Source of the DNA: Shewanella sp. GD04112
Lineage (GTDB): Bacteria; Pseudomonadota; Gammaproteobacteria; Enterobacterales; Shewanellaceae
Length of the DNA stretch: 64,000 nt
Direction of reading: 5' to 3'
NCBI RefSeq assembly: GCF_029835735.1
Contig: NZ_JAOEAL010000001.1
Location: 1,302,001-1,366,000, forward strand
The notes under the pieces are model-generated. The model did no database searches. It was not told the origin of the DNA and was given only the letters and a program-made list of their open reading frames with translations. Positions 7,656-15,441 of this stretch are shown piece by piece. Positions within the stretch are counted from its first letter, which is position 1. Every line of letters begins with the position of its first letter. Both the position numbers and the translations under genes were made by a program.

Positions 7656-8951
7656 ATGGCTAAGATTATTAACGTGATTGGTCGCGAGATTATGGATTCT
7701 CGTGGTAACCCAACAGTTGAAGCCGAAGTGCATTTAGAAGGTGGTTTTATCGGTATGGCGGCTGCGCCATCTGGTGCTTCTACCGGTAGCCGCGAAGCGC
7801 TGGAACTGCGTGATGGCGACAAGAGCCGTTACTTAGGTAAGGGTGTATTAACGGCTGTGGCTAACGTAAACGGTCCTATCCGTGCGGCGTTAATCGGTAA
7901 AGATGCGACTGCACAAGCTGAACTCGATCAAATCATGATCGACTTAGACGGCACTGAAAACAAAGACAAGTTAGGCGCTAACGCGATTCTGGCTGTGTCT
8001 TTAGCGGCGGCTAAAGCGGCTGCAGCATTCAAAGGCATGCCTTTATACGCTCACATTGCGGAACTAAACGGCACTCCTGGCCAATACGCTATGCCAGTGC
8101 CTATGATGAACATCCTCAACGGTGGCGAGCACGCTGATAACAACGTTGATATCCAAGAATTCATGGTTCAACCTGTTGGCGCGAAAAACTTCCGCGAAGC
8201 CTTACGTATGGGCGCTGAGATTTTCCACACACTGAAGAAAGTACTGCACGGCAAAGGTTTAAGCACTTCTGTGGGTGACGAAGGTGGTTTCGCACCTAAC
8301 CTGTCTTCTAACGCTGATGCATTAGCGGTAATAAAAGAAGCCGTTGAATTAGCAGGTTACAAGCTGGGTACCGACGTGACTCTGGCATTAGACTGTGCGG
8401 CTTCTGAGTTCTACAAAGACGGTAAATATGACCTGTCTGGCGAAGGCAAAGTATTCGATTCAAACGGTTTCTCTGACTTCCTGAAATCACTGACTGAGCA
8501 ATATCCAATCGTCTCTATTGAAGACGGTCTGGACGAGTCAGATTGGGATGGTTGGGCGTACCAAACTAAGATCATGGGTGACAAGATCCAATTAGTGGGC
8601 GACGATTTATTCGTAACTAACACTAAGATCTTAACCCGTGGTATCGAGAACGGCATCGCTAACTCAATCCTGATCAAGTTCAACCAAATCGGTTCATTAA
8701 CTGAAACCTTAGCGGCTATCCGTATGGCAAAAGCGGCGGGTTACACTGCGGTGATTTCACACCGTAGCGGTGAAACTGAAGATGCGACTATCGCTGATTT
8801 AGCGGTAGGTACTGCGGCTGGCCAAATCAAGACGGGTTCACTGTGCCGTTCTGACCGTGTTGCTAAATACAACCAATTGCTGCGTATCGAAGAGCAATTA
8901 GGTGAAAAAGCGCCATACCGTGGTTTGAAAGAAATCAAAGGTCAGGCGTAA
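7656..8951 (+). CDS. eno: Enolase
   Basis: Enolase interconverts 2-phosphoglycerate and phosphoenolpyruvate and is also a component of the RNA degradosome in many gammaproteobacteria. The 431-residue length is normal. Visible hallmarks are the N-terminal ARG-like segment SRGNPTVEAEV, the catalytic GDEGGFAPN loop, metal ligands in SIEDGL and LVGDDLFVTN, and the signature IKFNQIGSLTET followed by SHRSGETED. A GAGG ribosome site precedes the ATG. The gene has its own terminator. Confidence 0.98.
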   Translation: MAKIINVIGREIMDSRGNPTVEAEVHLEGGFIGMAAAPSGASTGSREALELRDGDKSRYLGKGVLTAVANVNGPIRAALIGKDATAQAELDQIMIDLDGTENKDKLGANAILAVSLAAAKAAAAFKGMPLYAHIAELNGTPGQYAMPVPMMNILNGGEHADNNVDIQEFMVQPVGAKNFREALRMGAEIFHTLKKVLHGKGLSTSVGDEGGFAPNLSSNADALAVIKEAVELAGYKLGTDVTLALDCAASEFYKDGKYDLSGEGKVFDSNGFSDFLKSLTEQYPIVSIEDGLDESDWDGWAYQTKIMGDKIQLVGDDLFVTNTKILTRGIENGIANSILIKFNQIGSLTETLAAIRMAKAAGYTAVISHRSGETEDATIADLAVGTAAGQIKTGSLCRSDRVAKYNQLLRIEEQLGEKAPYRGLKEIKGQA

Positions 8952-8968
8952 TTTAGTCGTCTGATGTA

Positions 8969-8996
8969 AAAAGGCCACCACTTGGTGGCCTTTTTT
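8969..8996 (+). terminator. Rho-independent terminator after eno
   Basis: GGCCACC-ACTT-GGTGGCC stem, A-rich on the left and followed by seven T, 17 bases after the eno stop. Confidence 0.93.
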
Positions 8997-9051
8997 GTTG
9001 TACTATCTGCAGTATATTTTTTTAATTCAAGATACTGACGCTAATTCCTCC

Positions 9052-9351
9052 ATGAAATTCTTTGTCATTGCACTCATAGTGCTTCTCGGTTTGCTGCAAT
9101 ATCGGCTGTGGTCGGGCGATAACAGCCTGCCCGAATACTTTGTTCTGCAAAAACAGATCGCGGCTCAGCAAGAAGGTAATGCAAAACTCAATGAGCGTAA
9201 TCAAGTGCTTAAAGAGGAAATTATCGACCTTAAGAGCGGTACCGAAGCGATTGAAGAGCGGGCGCGTAACGAGCTAGGCATGGTGAAAGAAGGCGAAACC
9301 TTCTATCGCGTGGTGGGCGGTGACCGTTCAGTATCGAGTCCCTCGCAGTAA
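9052..9351 (+). CDS. ftsB: Cell division protein FtsB
   Basis: FtsB is a bitopic inner-membrane protein that joins FtsL and FtsQ in the division complex. The start at MKFFVIALIV is chosen because it places the single membrane helix (about residues 3-20) at the N terminus as in the family. An earlier in-frame ATG would add 19 unlikely residues. After the helix comes a periplasmic coiled coil (LQKQIAAQQ ... LNERNQVLKEEIIDLK) and the conserved ERARNELGMV. The 99-residue length matches the family. ispD follows after a gap of only 10 bases, suggesting one transcript. Confidence 0.93.
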   Translation: MKFFVIALIVLLGLLQYRLWSGDNSLPEYFVLQKQIAAQQEGNAKLNERNQVLKEEIIDLKSGTEAIEERARNELGMVKEGETFYRVVGGDRSVSSPSQ

Positions 9352-9361
9352 CGGAGCGCCT

Positions 9362-10111
9362 ATGGATACCGTATTAGAAGCCGCGCCGCAGGTCGAAACC
9401 CAAGTTGCAGTTCAAATTGATCCTTTCTCGCACCATGTGGTTGCAATTGTGCCAGCCGCGGGGATTGGCAGCCGCATGGGCGCGGGTAAACCCAAGCAAT
9501 ATTTAACTTTGTTGGGACAAAGCATTCTGGCTCATACCTTAGACAAGTTATTGTCCCATCCGCAAATTAACCAAGTGATTGTCGCGCTGCATCCTGAGGA
9601 TACCGAGTTTGCCGCGTTGCCCCAGGCCAAGCATCCCAAGCTGGTGACTGTTATTGGCGGCTCTGAGCGCGCCGACTCAGTGCTGGCGGCACTCGATAAG
9701 GCGCCCGACAATGGTTGGGCTTTAGTACACGATGCGGCTAGACCCTGCTTAACGGCGCAAGACATAGATAAATTGCTGGCTTCGCGGGTGCACTTTCCCC
9801 AAGGTGCCATTTTGGCGATGCCAGTCCGCGATACCATGAAGCGAGCCAATAGCTTAGGTGAAATCAGCTCGACCGTTTGCCGCGATAATCTCTGGCATGC
9901 CTTGACGCCGCAGTTATTCCCAACCTCCTTGTTGCGATTGCATTTAAAAGCCGCGCTTGCCGCAGGGGCCGTTGTGACCGATGAAGCCTCGGCGATGGAA
10001 TGGGCGGGCATTTCCCCAGGTTTAGTCGCGGGGCGGGCGGATAACATTAAAGTCACCCATCCCGATGATTTGGAGTTGGCAGAGCTTTTTTTACTGCGCG
10101 CGAATGCTTGA
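9362..10111 (+). CDS. ispD: 2-C-methyl-D-erythritol 4-phosphate cytidylyltransferase
   Basis: IspD couples CTP to methylerythritol phosphate in the non-mevalonate isoprenoid pathway. The 249-residue product has a roughly 25-residue N-terminal extension before the nucleotide-binding VPAAGIGSRMGAGKPKQY. Further family motifs are VHDAARPCL and the C-terminal VTHPDDLELAE. The ATG at MDTVLEAAP is preferred because GGAG lies just upstream. A start 14 codons earlier would overlap ftsB. It forms an ftsB-ispD-ispF run. Confidence 0.96.
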   Translation: MDTVLEAAPQVETQVAVQIDPFSHHVVAIVPAAGIGSRMGAGKPKQYLTLLGQSILAHTLDKLLSHPQINQVIVALHPEDTEFAALPQAKHPKLVTVIGGSERADSVLAALDKAPDNGWALVHDAARPCLTAQDIDKLLASRVHFPQGAILAMPVRDTMKRANSLGEISSTVCRDNLWHALTPQLFPTSLLRLHLKAALAAGAVVTDEASAMEWAGISPGLVAGRADNIKVTHPDDLELAELFLLRANA

Positions 10112-10162
10112 AGCCAAGCAGAGTGAATTGCGCAATCTATTAAATACGTTAGGAAATAAGTA

Positions 10163-10642
10163 ATGAAAATCCGAATCGGCCATGGTTTTGATGTCCATAA
10201 ATTTGGTGAAGCGCGCCCGTTAATTTTATGTGGGGTCGAAGTCCCTTACGAAACTGGGTTGGTGGCTCATTCCGACGGTGATGTGGTGTTGCATGCCATC
10301 TCCGATGCCATTCTAGGGGCGATGGCCCTTGGGGATATTGGTAAACATTTCCCCGATACCGATGCCGCCTATAAGGGCGCCGATAGTCGCGTCTTGTTGC
10401 GCCACTGCTATGCATTAGCGCGGGCGAAGGGATTTGAGCTGGGTAATCTGGATGTCACTATCATTGCCCAGGCGCCTAAGATGGCGCCGCATATCGAGGA
10501 TATGCGCCTAGTGCTGGCGGCCGATCTTAATGCTGACATTGCCGATATCAACGTTAAGGCCACCACCACAGAAAAACTCGGGTTTACCGGCCGCAAAGAA
10601 GGCATTGCGGTCGAAGCCGTTGTATTACTCAGCCGCCAATAG
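10163..10642 (+). CDS. ispF: 2-C-methyl-D-erythritol 2,4-cyclodiphosphate synthase
   Basis: IspF closes the cyclic diphosphate ring in the methylerythritol pathway, two steps after IspD. The 159-residue length is standard. The zinc-binding motif (GHGFDVHKF), the signature VAHSDGDVVLHAISDAILGA and the C-terminal TTTEKLGFTGRKEGIA are all intact. A 51-bp gap from ispD and an AGGAAATAAGTA ribosome site point to the same operon, with truD 29 bases downstream. Confidence 0.97.
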   Translation: MKIRIGHGFDVHKFGEARPLILCGVEVPYETGLVAHSDGDVVLHAISDAILGAMALGDIGKHFPDTDAAYKGADSRVLLRHCYALARAKGFELGNLDVTIIAQAPKMAPHIEDMRLVLAADLNADIADINVKATTTEKLGFTGRKEGIAVEAVVLLSRQ

Positions 10643-10671
10643 CCTGAAACTTTAAGAGATAAGAAAGACCC

Positions 10672-11814
10672 ATGAGCGAACTACATTACCTGTACGGCAA
10701 ACCGACGGCCACCGCCGATTTAAGAACCGTTAACAGCGACTTTATCGTGAAAGAGATTTTGCCTTTTAGCCCGTCGGGTGAGGGCGAGCATCATTTAGTC
10801 CACATTCGTAAGGATGGGCTGAACACGGTACAAGTGGCTGAAATGCTGGCCAAGTTCGCTAAGGTTCATCCCAAAGAGGTGACCTATGCCGGACAAAAAG
10901 ATAAAAATGCCATCACAGAACAGTGGTTTGGCATTCGTATCCCAGGTAAAGAAACCCCTGTGTGGAGCGAGCTTAACAGCGAGCGCTTAACCATATTATC
11001 CAGTAGTCGCCACAGCAAAAAACTGCGTATTGGCGCACTCTTGGGCAACCGTTTTATTCTTACTCTGCGCAATGTCACAAATGTGGAAGACATTATCAGC
11101 CGCATCGAAAAAGTCAGCCAAATTGGTGTGCCTAACTATTTTGGTGAGCAGCGTTTCGGTCACGATGGTAAAAACCTCGTGATGGGACGGCAAATGCTGG
11201 CGGGTAAAAAGGTGAAAGACCGTAATAAGCGCAGCATGTATCTGTCTGCGGTGCGCTCCAATCTGTTCAATACTGTCGTCTCCTATCGTTTGGCTAATCA
11301 TGGCACTAAACCCTTAGCGGGTGATTGTGTGATGCTGGCGGGTAGTAAGAGCTTTTTCGTCACGCCTGAATGGGACTTAGTAGTATTAAAACGCTTGATT
11401 GAGAAGGATATTCAGCTTTCTGCGCCACTTTGGGGCCGCGGGAAAATGCTGCCGCAGGGCGAGGCCGCCGAGGTTGAAACTCTTGCCATGGCAGAGCTGA
11501 GCGAAGATTGCTACGGCCTTGAGCACGCGGGGCTTGAGCAGGAGCGTCGTCCATTGCTGCTCGAACCTCAAGGCCTTAAGTGCGAGCAAACTGCGGATGG
11601 ATTAGTGCTCGAATTTATCTTACCTGCGGGTAGCTTTGCGACATCGCTGTTAAGAGAGTTGGTTGATTATCAAGATGTGAAAGAGCTGCAATGGCAAGCG
11701 ACAGTCATGCCTGATGCGAATGATGCTGAGGCTAATACTGCAACAGTGAGTCAGACGGCTGAGCTCAATACCCCAGAGACCAGTGCGCCAAAGCATGATG
11801 AGTCCTCTTCATGA
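10672..11814 (+). CDS. truD: tRNA pseudouridine(13) synthase TruD
   Basis: TruD isomerises uridine 13 in tRNA-Glu and other tRNAs. The catalytic region is seen in VTYAGQKDKNAITEQWFG, with the family segment PNYFGEQRFG further on. At 380 residues it is about 30 longer than the E. coli enzyme. The extra length is a low-complexity tail rich in Ala, Thr, Glu and Ser after residue ~345, probably disordered. Its stop overlaps the surE start (ATGA), so the two are translationally coupled. Confidence 0.95.
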   Translation: MSELHYLYGKPTATADLRTVNSDFIVKEILPFSPSGEGEHHLVHIRKDGLNTVQVAEMLAKFAKVHPKEVTYAGQKDKNAITEQWFGIRIPGKETPVWSELNSERLTILSSSRHSKKLRIGALLGNRFILTLRNVTNVEDIISRIEKVSQIGVPNYFGEQRFGHDGKNLVMGRQMLAGKKVKDRNKRSMYLSAVRSNLFNTVVSYRLANHGTKPLAGDCVMLAGSKSFFVTPEWDLVVLKRLIEKDIQLSAPLWGRGKMLPQGEAAEVETLAMAELSEDCYGLEHAGLEQERRPLLLEPQGLKCEQTADGLVLEFILPAGSFATSLLRELVDYQDVKELQWQATVMPDANDAEANTATVSQTAELNTPETSAPKHDESSS

Positions 11815-12560
11815 TCCGCATCCTAGTCAGTAATGATGATGGTGTGAATGCGCCGGGGATCAAAGCCTTAACCGAGGCGCTCGCCGAAATCGCTATTGTG
11901 ATGACGGTCGCGCCCGATCGTAATTGTTCCGGCGCAAGTAACTCTTTAACCTTGACTAACCCATTAAGAATTAATAGGTTAGATAATGGTTATATTTCGG
12001 TTCACGGTACACCCACTGATTGCGTTCACTTAGCCATACGTGAGCTGTGTGATGGTGAACCGGATATGGTGGTGTCGGGCATCAATGCTGGCGCGAATAT
12101 GGGTGATGACACTTTATATTCGGGCACAGTAGCGGCGGCGATGGAGGGGCGTTTTTTAGGTTTCCCCGCCGTTGCGATTTCGCTTAATGGTAAGGCATTA
12201 AAGCATTATCACACCGCGGCTGTGTATGCGCGGCGGATCGTGCAGGGGCTGTTAGCGCATCCGATTGCGAGCGATCAGATCCTCAATATCAATGTGCCTG
12301 ATTTACCGCTCGATGAGATTAGAGGGATCAGGGTGACACGCCTGGGTGCACGGCATAAGGCCGAAGGCATAGTGCGAACGCAGGATCCTGCGGGAAAAGA
12401 GATTTTTTGGCTTGGCCCACCTGGAGTTGAGCAAGATGCGAGTGAAGGAACGGATTTCCATGCGGTAGCCCATGGTTATGTGTCGATCACTCCCTTAACC
12501 GTGGACTTGACCGCATATAGACAATTATCGGTATTGCAAGATTGGGTAGATAAAATATGA
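11811..12560 (+). CDS. surE: 5'-nucleotidase SurE
   Basis: SurE is a metal-dependent nucleoside 5'/3'-monophosphate phosphatase linked to stationary-phase survival. The N-terminal RILVSNDDGVNAPGI carries the metal-binding Asp pair. The Ser and Asn ligands are in CSGASNSLT and VSGINAGANMG. The length of 249 is standard. It overlaps truD at the start and pcm at the end by ATGA junctions, the classic surE-pcm-nlpD-rpoS survival cluster. Confidence 0.97.
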   Translation: MIRILVSNDDGVNAPGIKALTEALAEIAIVMTVAPDRNCSGASNSLTLTNPLRINRLDNGYISVHGTPTDCVHLAIRELCDGEPDMVVSGINAGANMGDDTLYSGTVAAAMEGRFLGFPAVAISLNGKALKHYHTAAVYARRIVQGLLAHPIASDQILNINVPDLPLDEIRGIRVTRLGARHKAEGIVRTQDPAGKEIFWLGPPGVEQDASEGTDFHAVAHGYVSITPLTVDLTAYRQLSVLQDWVDKI

Positions 12561-13192
12561 CTCGAGTTGCCTTAACATCGGCGGTGAATTTAGCTAAAAA
12601 GCTTCAGGAGGCGGGGATCCGCCATCCAGCCGTTCTTAAGGCAATATCCCATACCCCGCGTGAGCTGTTTCTTGATAATGCGCTGGCCCATAAAGCCTAC
12701 GAAAATACCGCCTTGCCCATAGGCCAAGGACAAACGATTTCTCAGCCTTATATCGTCGCGCGAATGACTGAGTTACTGCTTCAACATAAACCACATAAGG
12801 TGCTTGAAGTCGGAACGGGCTCAGGTTATCAAGCGGCGATTCTCGCCCAATTAGTACCAGAGCTTTGCACTGTGGAACGTATAAAGACGTTACAGATCCA
12901 AGCAAGGCAAAGATTAAAGCGGCTCGATCTGCATAATGTTTCCTTTAAGTATGGCGATGGCTGGCAGGGCTGGCAGAATCGTAGCCCCTATAATGGCATT
13001 ATGGTCACCGCAGCTGCCGCAAAGGTTCCTGAAGCGTTATTATCCCAGTTAGCCGAAGGCGGTGTATTAATTATCCCCGTTGGTGAAGAGACGCAGCAAT
13101 TGATGCGCTTTACCCGCCGCTCGGACCGTTTTAGTTCCGAAGTGATAGAAACTGTCAAATTTGTTCCCTTGGTCAATGGCGAGCTCGCTTAA
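12557..13192 (+). CDS. pcm: Protein-L-isoaspartate O-methyltransferase
   Basis: Pcm methylates isoaspartyl residues so that damaged proteins can revert to aspartate. The 211-residue product carries the S-adenosylmethionine-binding motif VLEVGTGSGYQAAILA and the family's GQGQTISQPYIVARM near residue 58. The start overlaps the surE stop. Sequence after the stop leads into the nlpD promoter region. Confidence 0.97.
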   Translation: MTRVALTSAVNLAKKLQEAGIRHPAVLKAISHTPRELFLDNALAHKAYENTALPIGQGQTISQPYIVARMTELLLQHKPHKVLEVGTGSGYQAAILAQLVPELCTVERIKTLQIQARQRLKRLDLHNVSFKYGDGWQGWQNRSPYNGIMVTAAAAKVPEALLSQLAEGGVLIIPVGEETQQLMRFTRRSDRFSSEVIETVKFVPLVNGELA

Positions 13193-13289
13193 GTTATGCG
13201 CTTAAGTTTTTGGCTTTAGGTCACTTCGTTAAATACTTGACCTTTATAATTAGGTAAAACAGTAAGATAGCCCTAAAGAGGAGTTTTTA

Positions 13290-14186
13290 TTGTTGAATGC
13301 GGGTTTACTCTTAAACCTCAGTTTAGTGTTGTTGCTTGCGGGCTGTAGCTTTCAGGCGAGTCGCCCCGCACCTGTCGAAAGTCTTTCCCACAGTTATTCC
13401 AAACATAACAAAGGCCACATTAAATCTAATTCATATAAAGTTAAGAAAGGTGACACCCTTTACTCGATCTCTTGGGCTGCAGGTAAAGATTTCGCCGAAA
13501 TTGCTAAAATTAATCAACTAGATAAATCGTACACCATCTATCCTGGACAGATTTTATATTTAACGAATGATCGCGGGCAAAATGGCAAAGGCTCTACAAC
13601 TTTAGGTGGAAGTAATTCTGCGTCTAAAGGGCAAAATAAAGCTAATTCTCTTGATAAACAATCAGCTAGTAACAATTCTTCCGCGAAAAACGTGTCAAGT
13701 GAACAGCAGAAAAAAACACTTGATCAGAAAGCCAAGCCTGCGTATTCTGCAACAAGCTCTCAACAAAATATTAACCCTTCGATCGTCGTCCCGACATCAA
13801 CACTGCCAGACAGTGTGAGTCAGTGGCAATGGCCAGTAAGAGGTAAATTGATTGGGACATACTCTGCCAATGAGCAGGGAAATAAAGGAATTAAGATCGC
13901 AGGAAAACGCGGAGATATCATCAAAGCCGCTGCAGATGGGCGGGTGGTATACGCAGGTAGTGCTCTTAGGGGTTACGGTAATTTAGTGATTATTAAACAT
14001 AGTGACGATTACCTTAGTGCCTATGCTCATGCAGATCAGATCTTAGTCGAAGAAAAGCAACATGTCCTCGCTGGACAGACAGTTGCAAAAATGGGCAGTA
14101 CAGGTACTAATCAGGTAATGCTTCGCTTCGAAATCCGTTACCACGGTCAGTCTGTTAACCCACTTAACTATTTACCTAAGCAATGA
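13290..14186 (+). CDS. nlpD: Lipoprotein NlpD (LysM and degenerate M23 domains)
   Basis: NlpD is an outer-membrane lipoprotein that activates amidase AmiC during septation. The start is a TTG placed six bases after AAAGAGGAG. No ATG gives an in-frame signal peptide. The signal ends at the lipobox LLLAGC. A LysM domain follows (about residues 48-92: YKVKKGDTLYSISWAAGKDF), then a long Ser/Asn/Lys/Gln linker, then an M23-like domain (about 180-298) where zinc ligands are not all present, as is usual for NlpD. rpoS lies 80 bp downstream, and in E. coli the main rpoS promoter is inside nlpD. Confidence 0.93.
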   Translation: MLNAGLLLNLSLVLLLAGCSFQASRPAPVESLSHSYSKHNKGHIKSNSYKVKKGDTLYSISWAAGKDFAEIAKINQLDKSYTIYPGQILYLTNDRGQNGKGSTTLGGSNSASKGQNKANSLDKQSASNNSSAKNVSSEQQKKTLDQKAKPAYSATSSQQNINPSIVVPTSTLPDSVSQWQWPVRGKLIGTYSANEQGNKGIKIAGKRGDIIKAAADGRVVYAGSALRGYGNLVIIKHSDDYLSAYAHADQILVEEKQHVLAGQTVAKMGSTGTNQVMLRFEIRYHGQSVNPLNYLPKQ

Positions 14187-14266
14187 TTGTTTAGGGCCTT
14201 GTTGGCATGGAGGATAAAAAATTGCAGTAATTCAAGCAGTTTACATTAGGTTTGGGAGATTTGATC

Positions 14267-15247
14267 ATGAGCCGCATAAATAGCACTGCCGCAGAAGAAC
14301 TAGTAGATTTTTCCGTAGATACCGCAGAGTTTGATCTCGATAAAGAGGATATTGCCGCTGATTTAGTTCAAGAACTAGGACTCGAACAACAGGTTCAAGA
14401 TGACCTGCAAAAAAATCTTGATGCCACCCAGCTCTATTTAGGTGAAATAGGGTTTTCCCCACTGCTTAGCGCAGAAGAAGAAGTTTACTTTTCCCGTAAG
14501 GCCTTAAAAGGCTGCGAAAAATCCCGTAATCGTATGATTGAGAGTAACCTGCGACTCGTGGTTAAAATTGCCCGTCGTTACAATAATCGTGGCCTAGCGC
14601 TGCTGGATTTAATCGAAGAGGGTAATCTTGGCTTGATCCGTGCGGTGGAAAAATTCGATCCAGAAAGAGGCTTCCGTTTCTCAACCTATGCGACTTGGTG
14701 GATCAGACAAACGATTGAACGTGCCATCATGAATCAAACCCGCACGATTCGCTTGCCAATCCATGTGGTAAAAGAACTCAACGTGTATTTACGTACGGCT
14801 CGGGAATTAGCGCAAAAACTTGACCACGAACCTACGGCAGAAGAAATTGCCGAAAAACTGCAAGTATCCAGTGTTGACGTCAGCCGTATGCTGAAGCTCA
14901 ATGAGAAGATCACCTCTGTCGATATCCCCTTAGGTGGCGATAACGACAAGGCATTACTCGATGTGCTTGCCGATGACGACAACGTAGGGCCAGACTACAA
15001 AGTACAAGATGAAGACATTTCAAACTCAGTGGTGAAATGGCTTAACGAACTCAATACCAAGCAAAGAGAAGTGTTAGCGCGCCGCTTTGGCTTGTTGGGT
15101 TATGAACCCTCAACCCTCGAAGACGTAGGCGCAGAAATTGGCCTCACCCGTGAACGTGTTCGCCAAATTCAAGTGGAAGCCCTAAAACGCCTACGTGATT
15201 TGCTGGGCGCTCAAGGTCTCTCCGTAGAGGCACTTTTTAGAAACTAA
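14267..15247 (+). CDS. rpoS: RNA polymerase sigma factor RpoS (sigma-38)
   Basis: RpoS directs transcription in stationary phase and stress. The ATG at MSRINSTAAEE follows TTGGGAG at a normal distance. A longer TTG frame adds only five residues that overlap this site. The 326-residue protein has region 1.2 (DATQLYLGEIGFSPLL), region 2 with the -10 binding FSTYATWWIRQTIERAIM, region 3 and region 4.2 with the helix-turn-helix TLEDVGAEIGLTRERVRQIQ. A field of short imperfect repeats and a shared terminator separate it from convergent mutS. Confidence 0.97.
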   Translation: MSRINSTAAEELVDFSVDTAEFDLDKEDIAADLVQELGLEQQVQDDLQKNLDATQLYLGEIGFSPLLSAEEEVYFSRKALKGCEKSRNRMIESNLRLVVKIARRYNNRGLALLDLIEEGNLGLIRAVEKFDPERGFRFSTYATWWIRQTIERAIMNQTRTIRLPIHVVKELNVYLRTARELAQKLDHEPTAEEIAEKLQVSSVDVSRMLKLNEKITSVDIPLGGDNDKALLDVLADDDNVGPDYKVQDEDISNSVVKWLNELNTKQREVLARRFGLLGYEPSTLEDVGAEIGLTRERVRQIQVEALKRLRDLLGAQGLSVEALFRN

Positions 15248-15337
15248 GGTTTAGAGACTAAAGTTTATAAATTAGGCTTAGAAATTAAGGTTCAGAGAGA
15301 AAAGTTAAGAGACTAAAGTTTAGAGATTAAGGTTTCG
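15241..15337 (+). repeat. Seven imperfect ~14-bp tandem repeats after rpoS
   Basis: Starting in the last codons of rpoS, the sequence repeats a unit close to AGACTAAGGTTTAG about seven times with a 12-15 bp period. The clearest copies start at 15255, 15282, 15310 and 15324. It lies in the 3' untranslated part of the rpoS transcript before the terminator. Confidence 0.75.
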
Positions 15338-15369
15338 ACATTTAGCCTTAAACCAGTTCAACAAGTCAT

Positions 15370-15400
15370 AAAAAACGCCCAATTTTCAGGGCGTTTTTTT
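15370..15400. terminator. Terminator shared by rpoS and mutS
   Basis: ACGCCC-N9-GGGCGT stem flanked by A and T runs. It can work in both directions between the convergent rpoS and mutS genes. Confidence 0.9.
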
Positions 15401-15441
15401 ATGCTGTGCGTTTATGCTATCGCGAGTTTTCACTCTATGTG

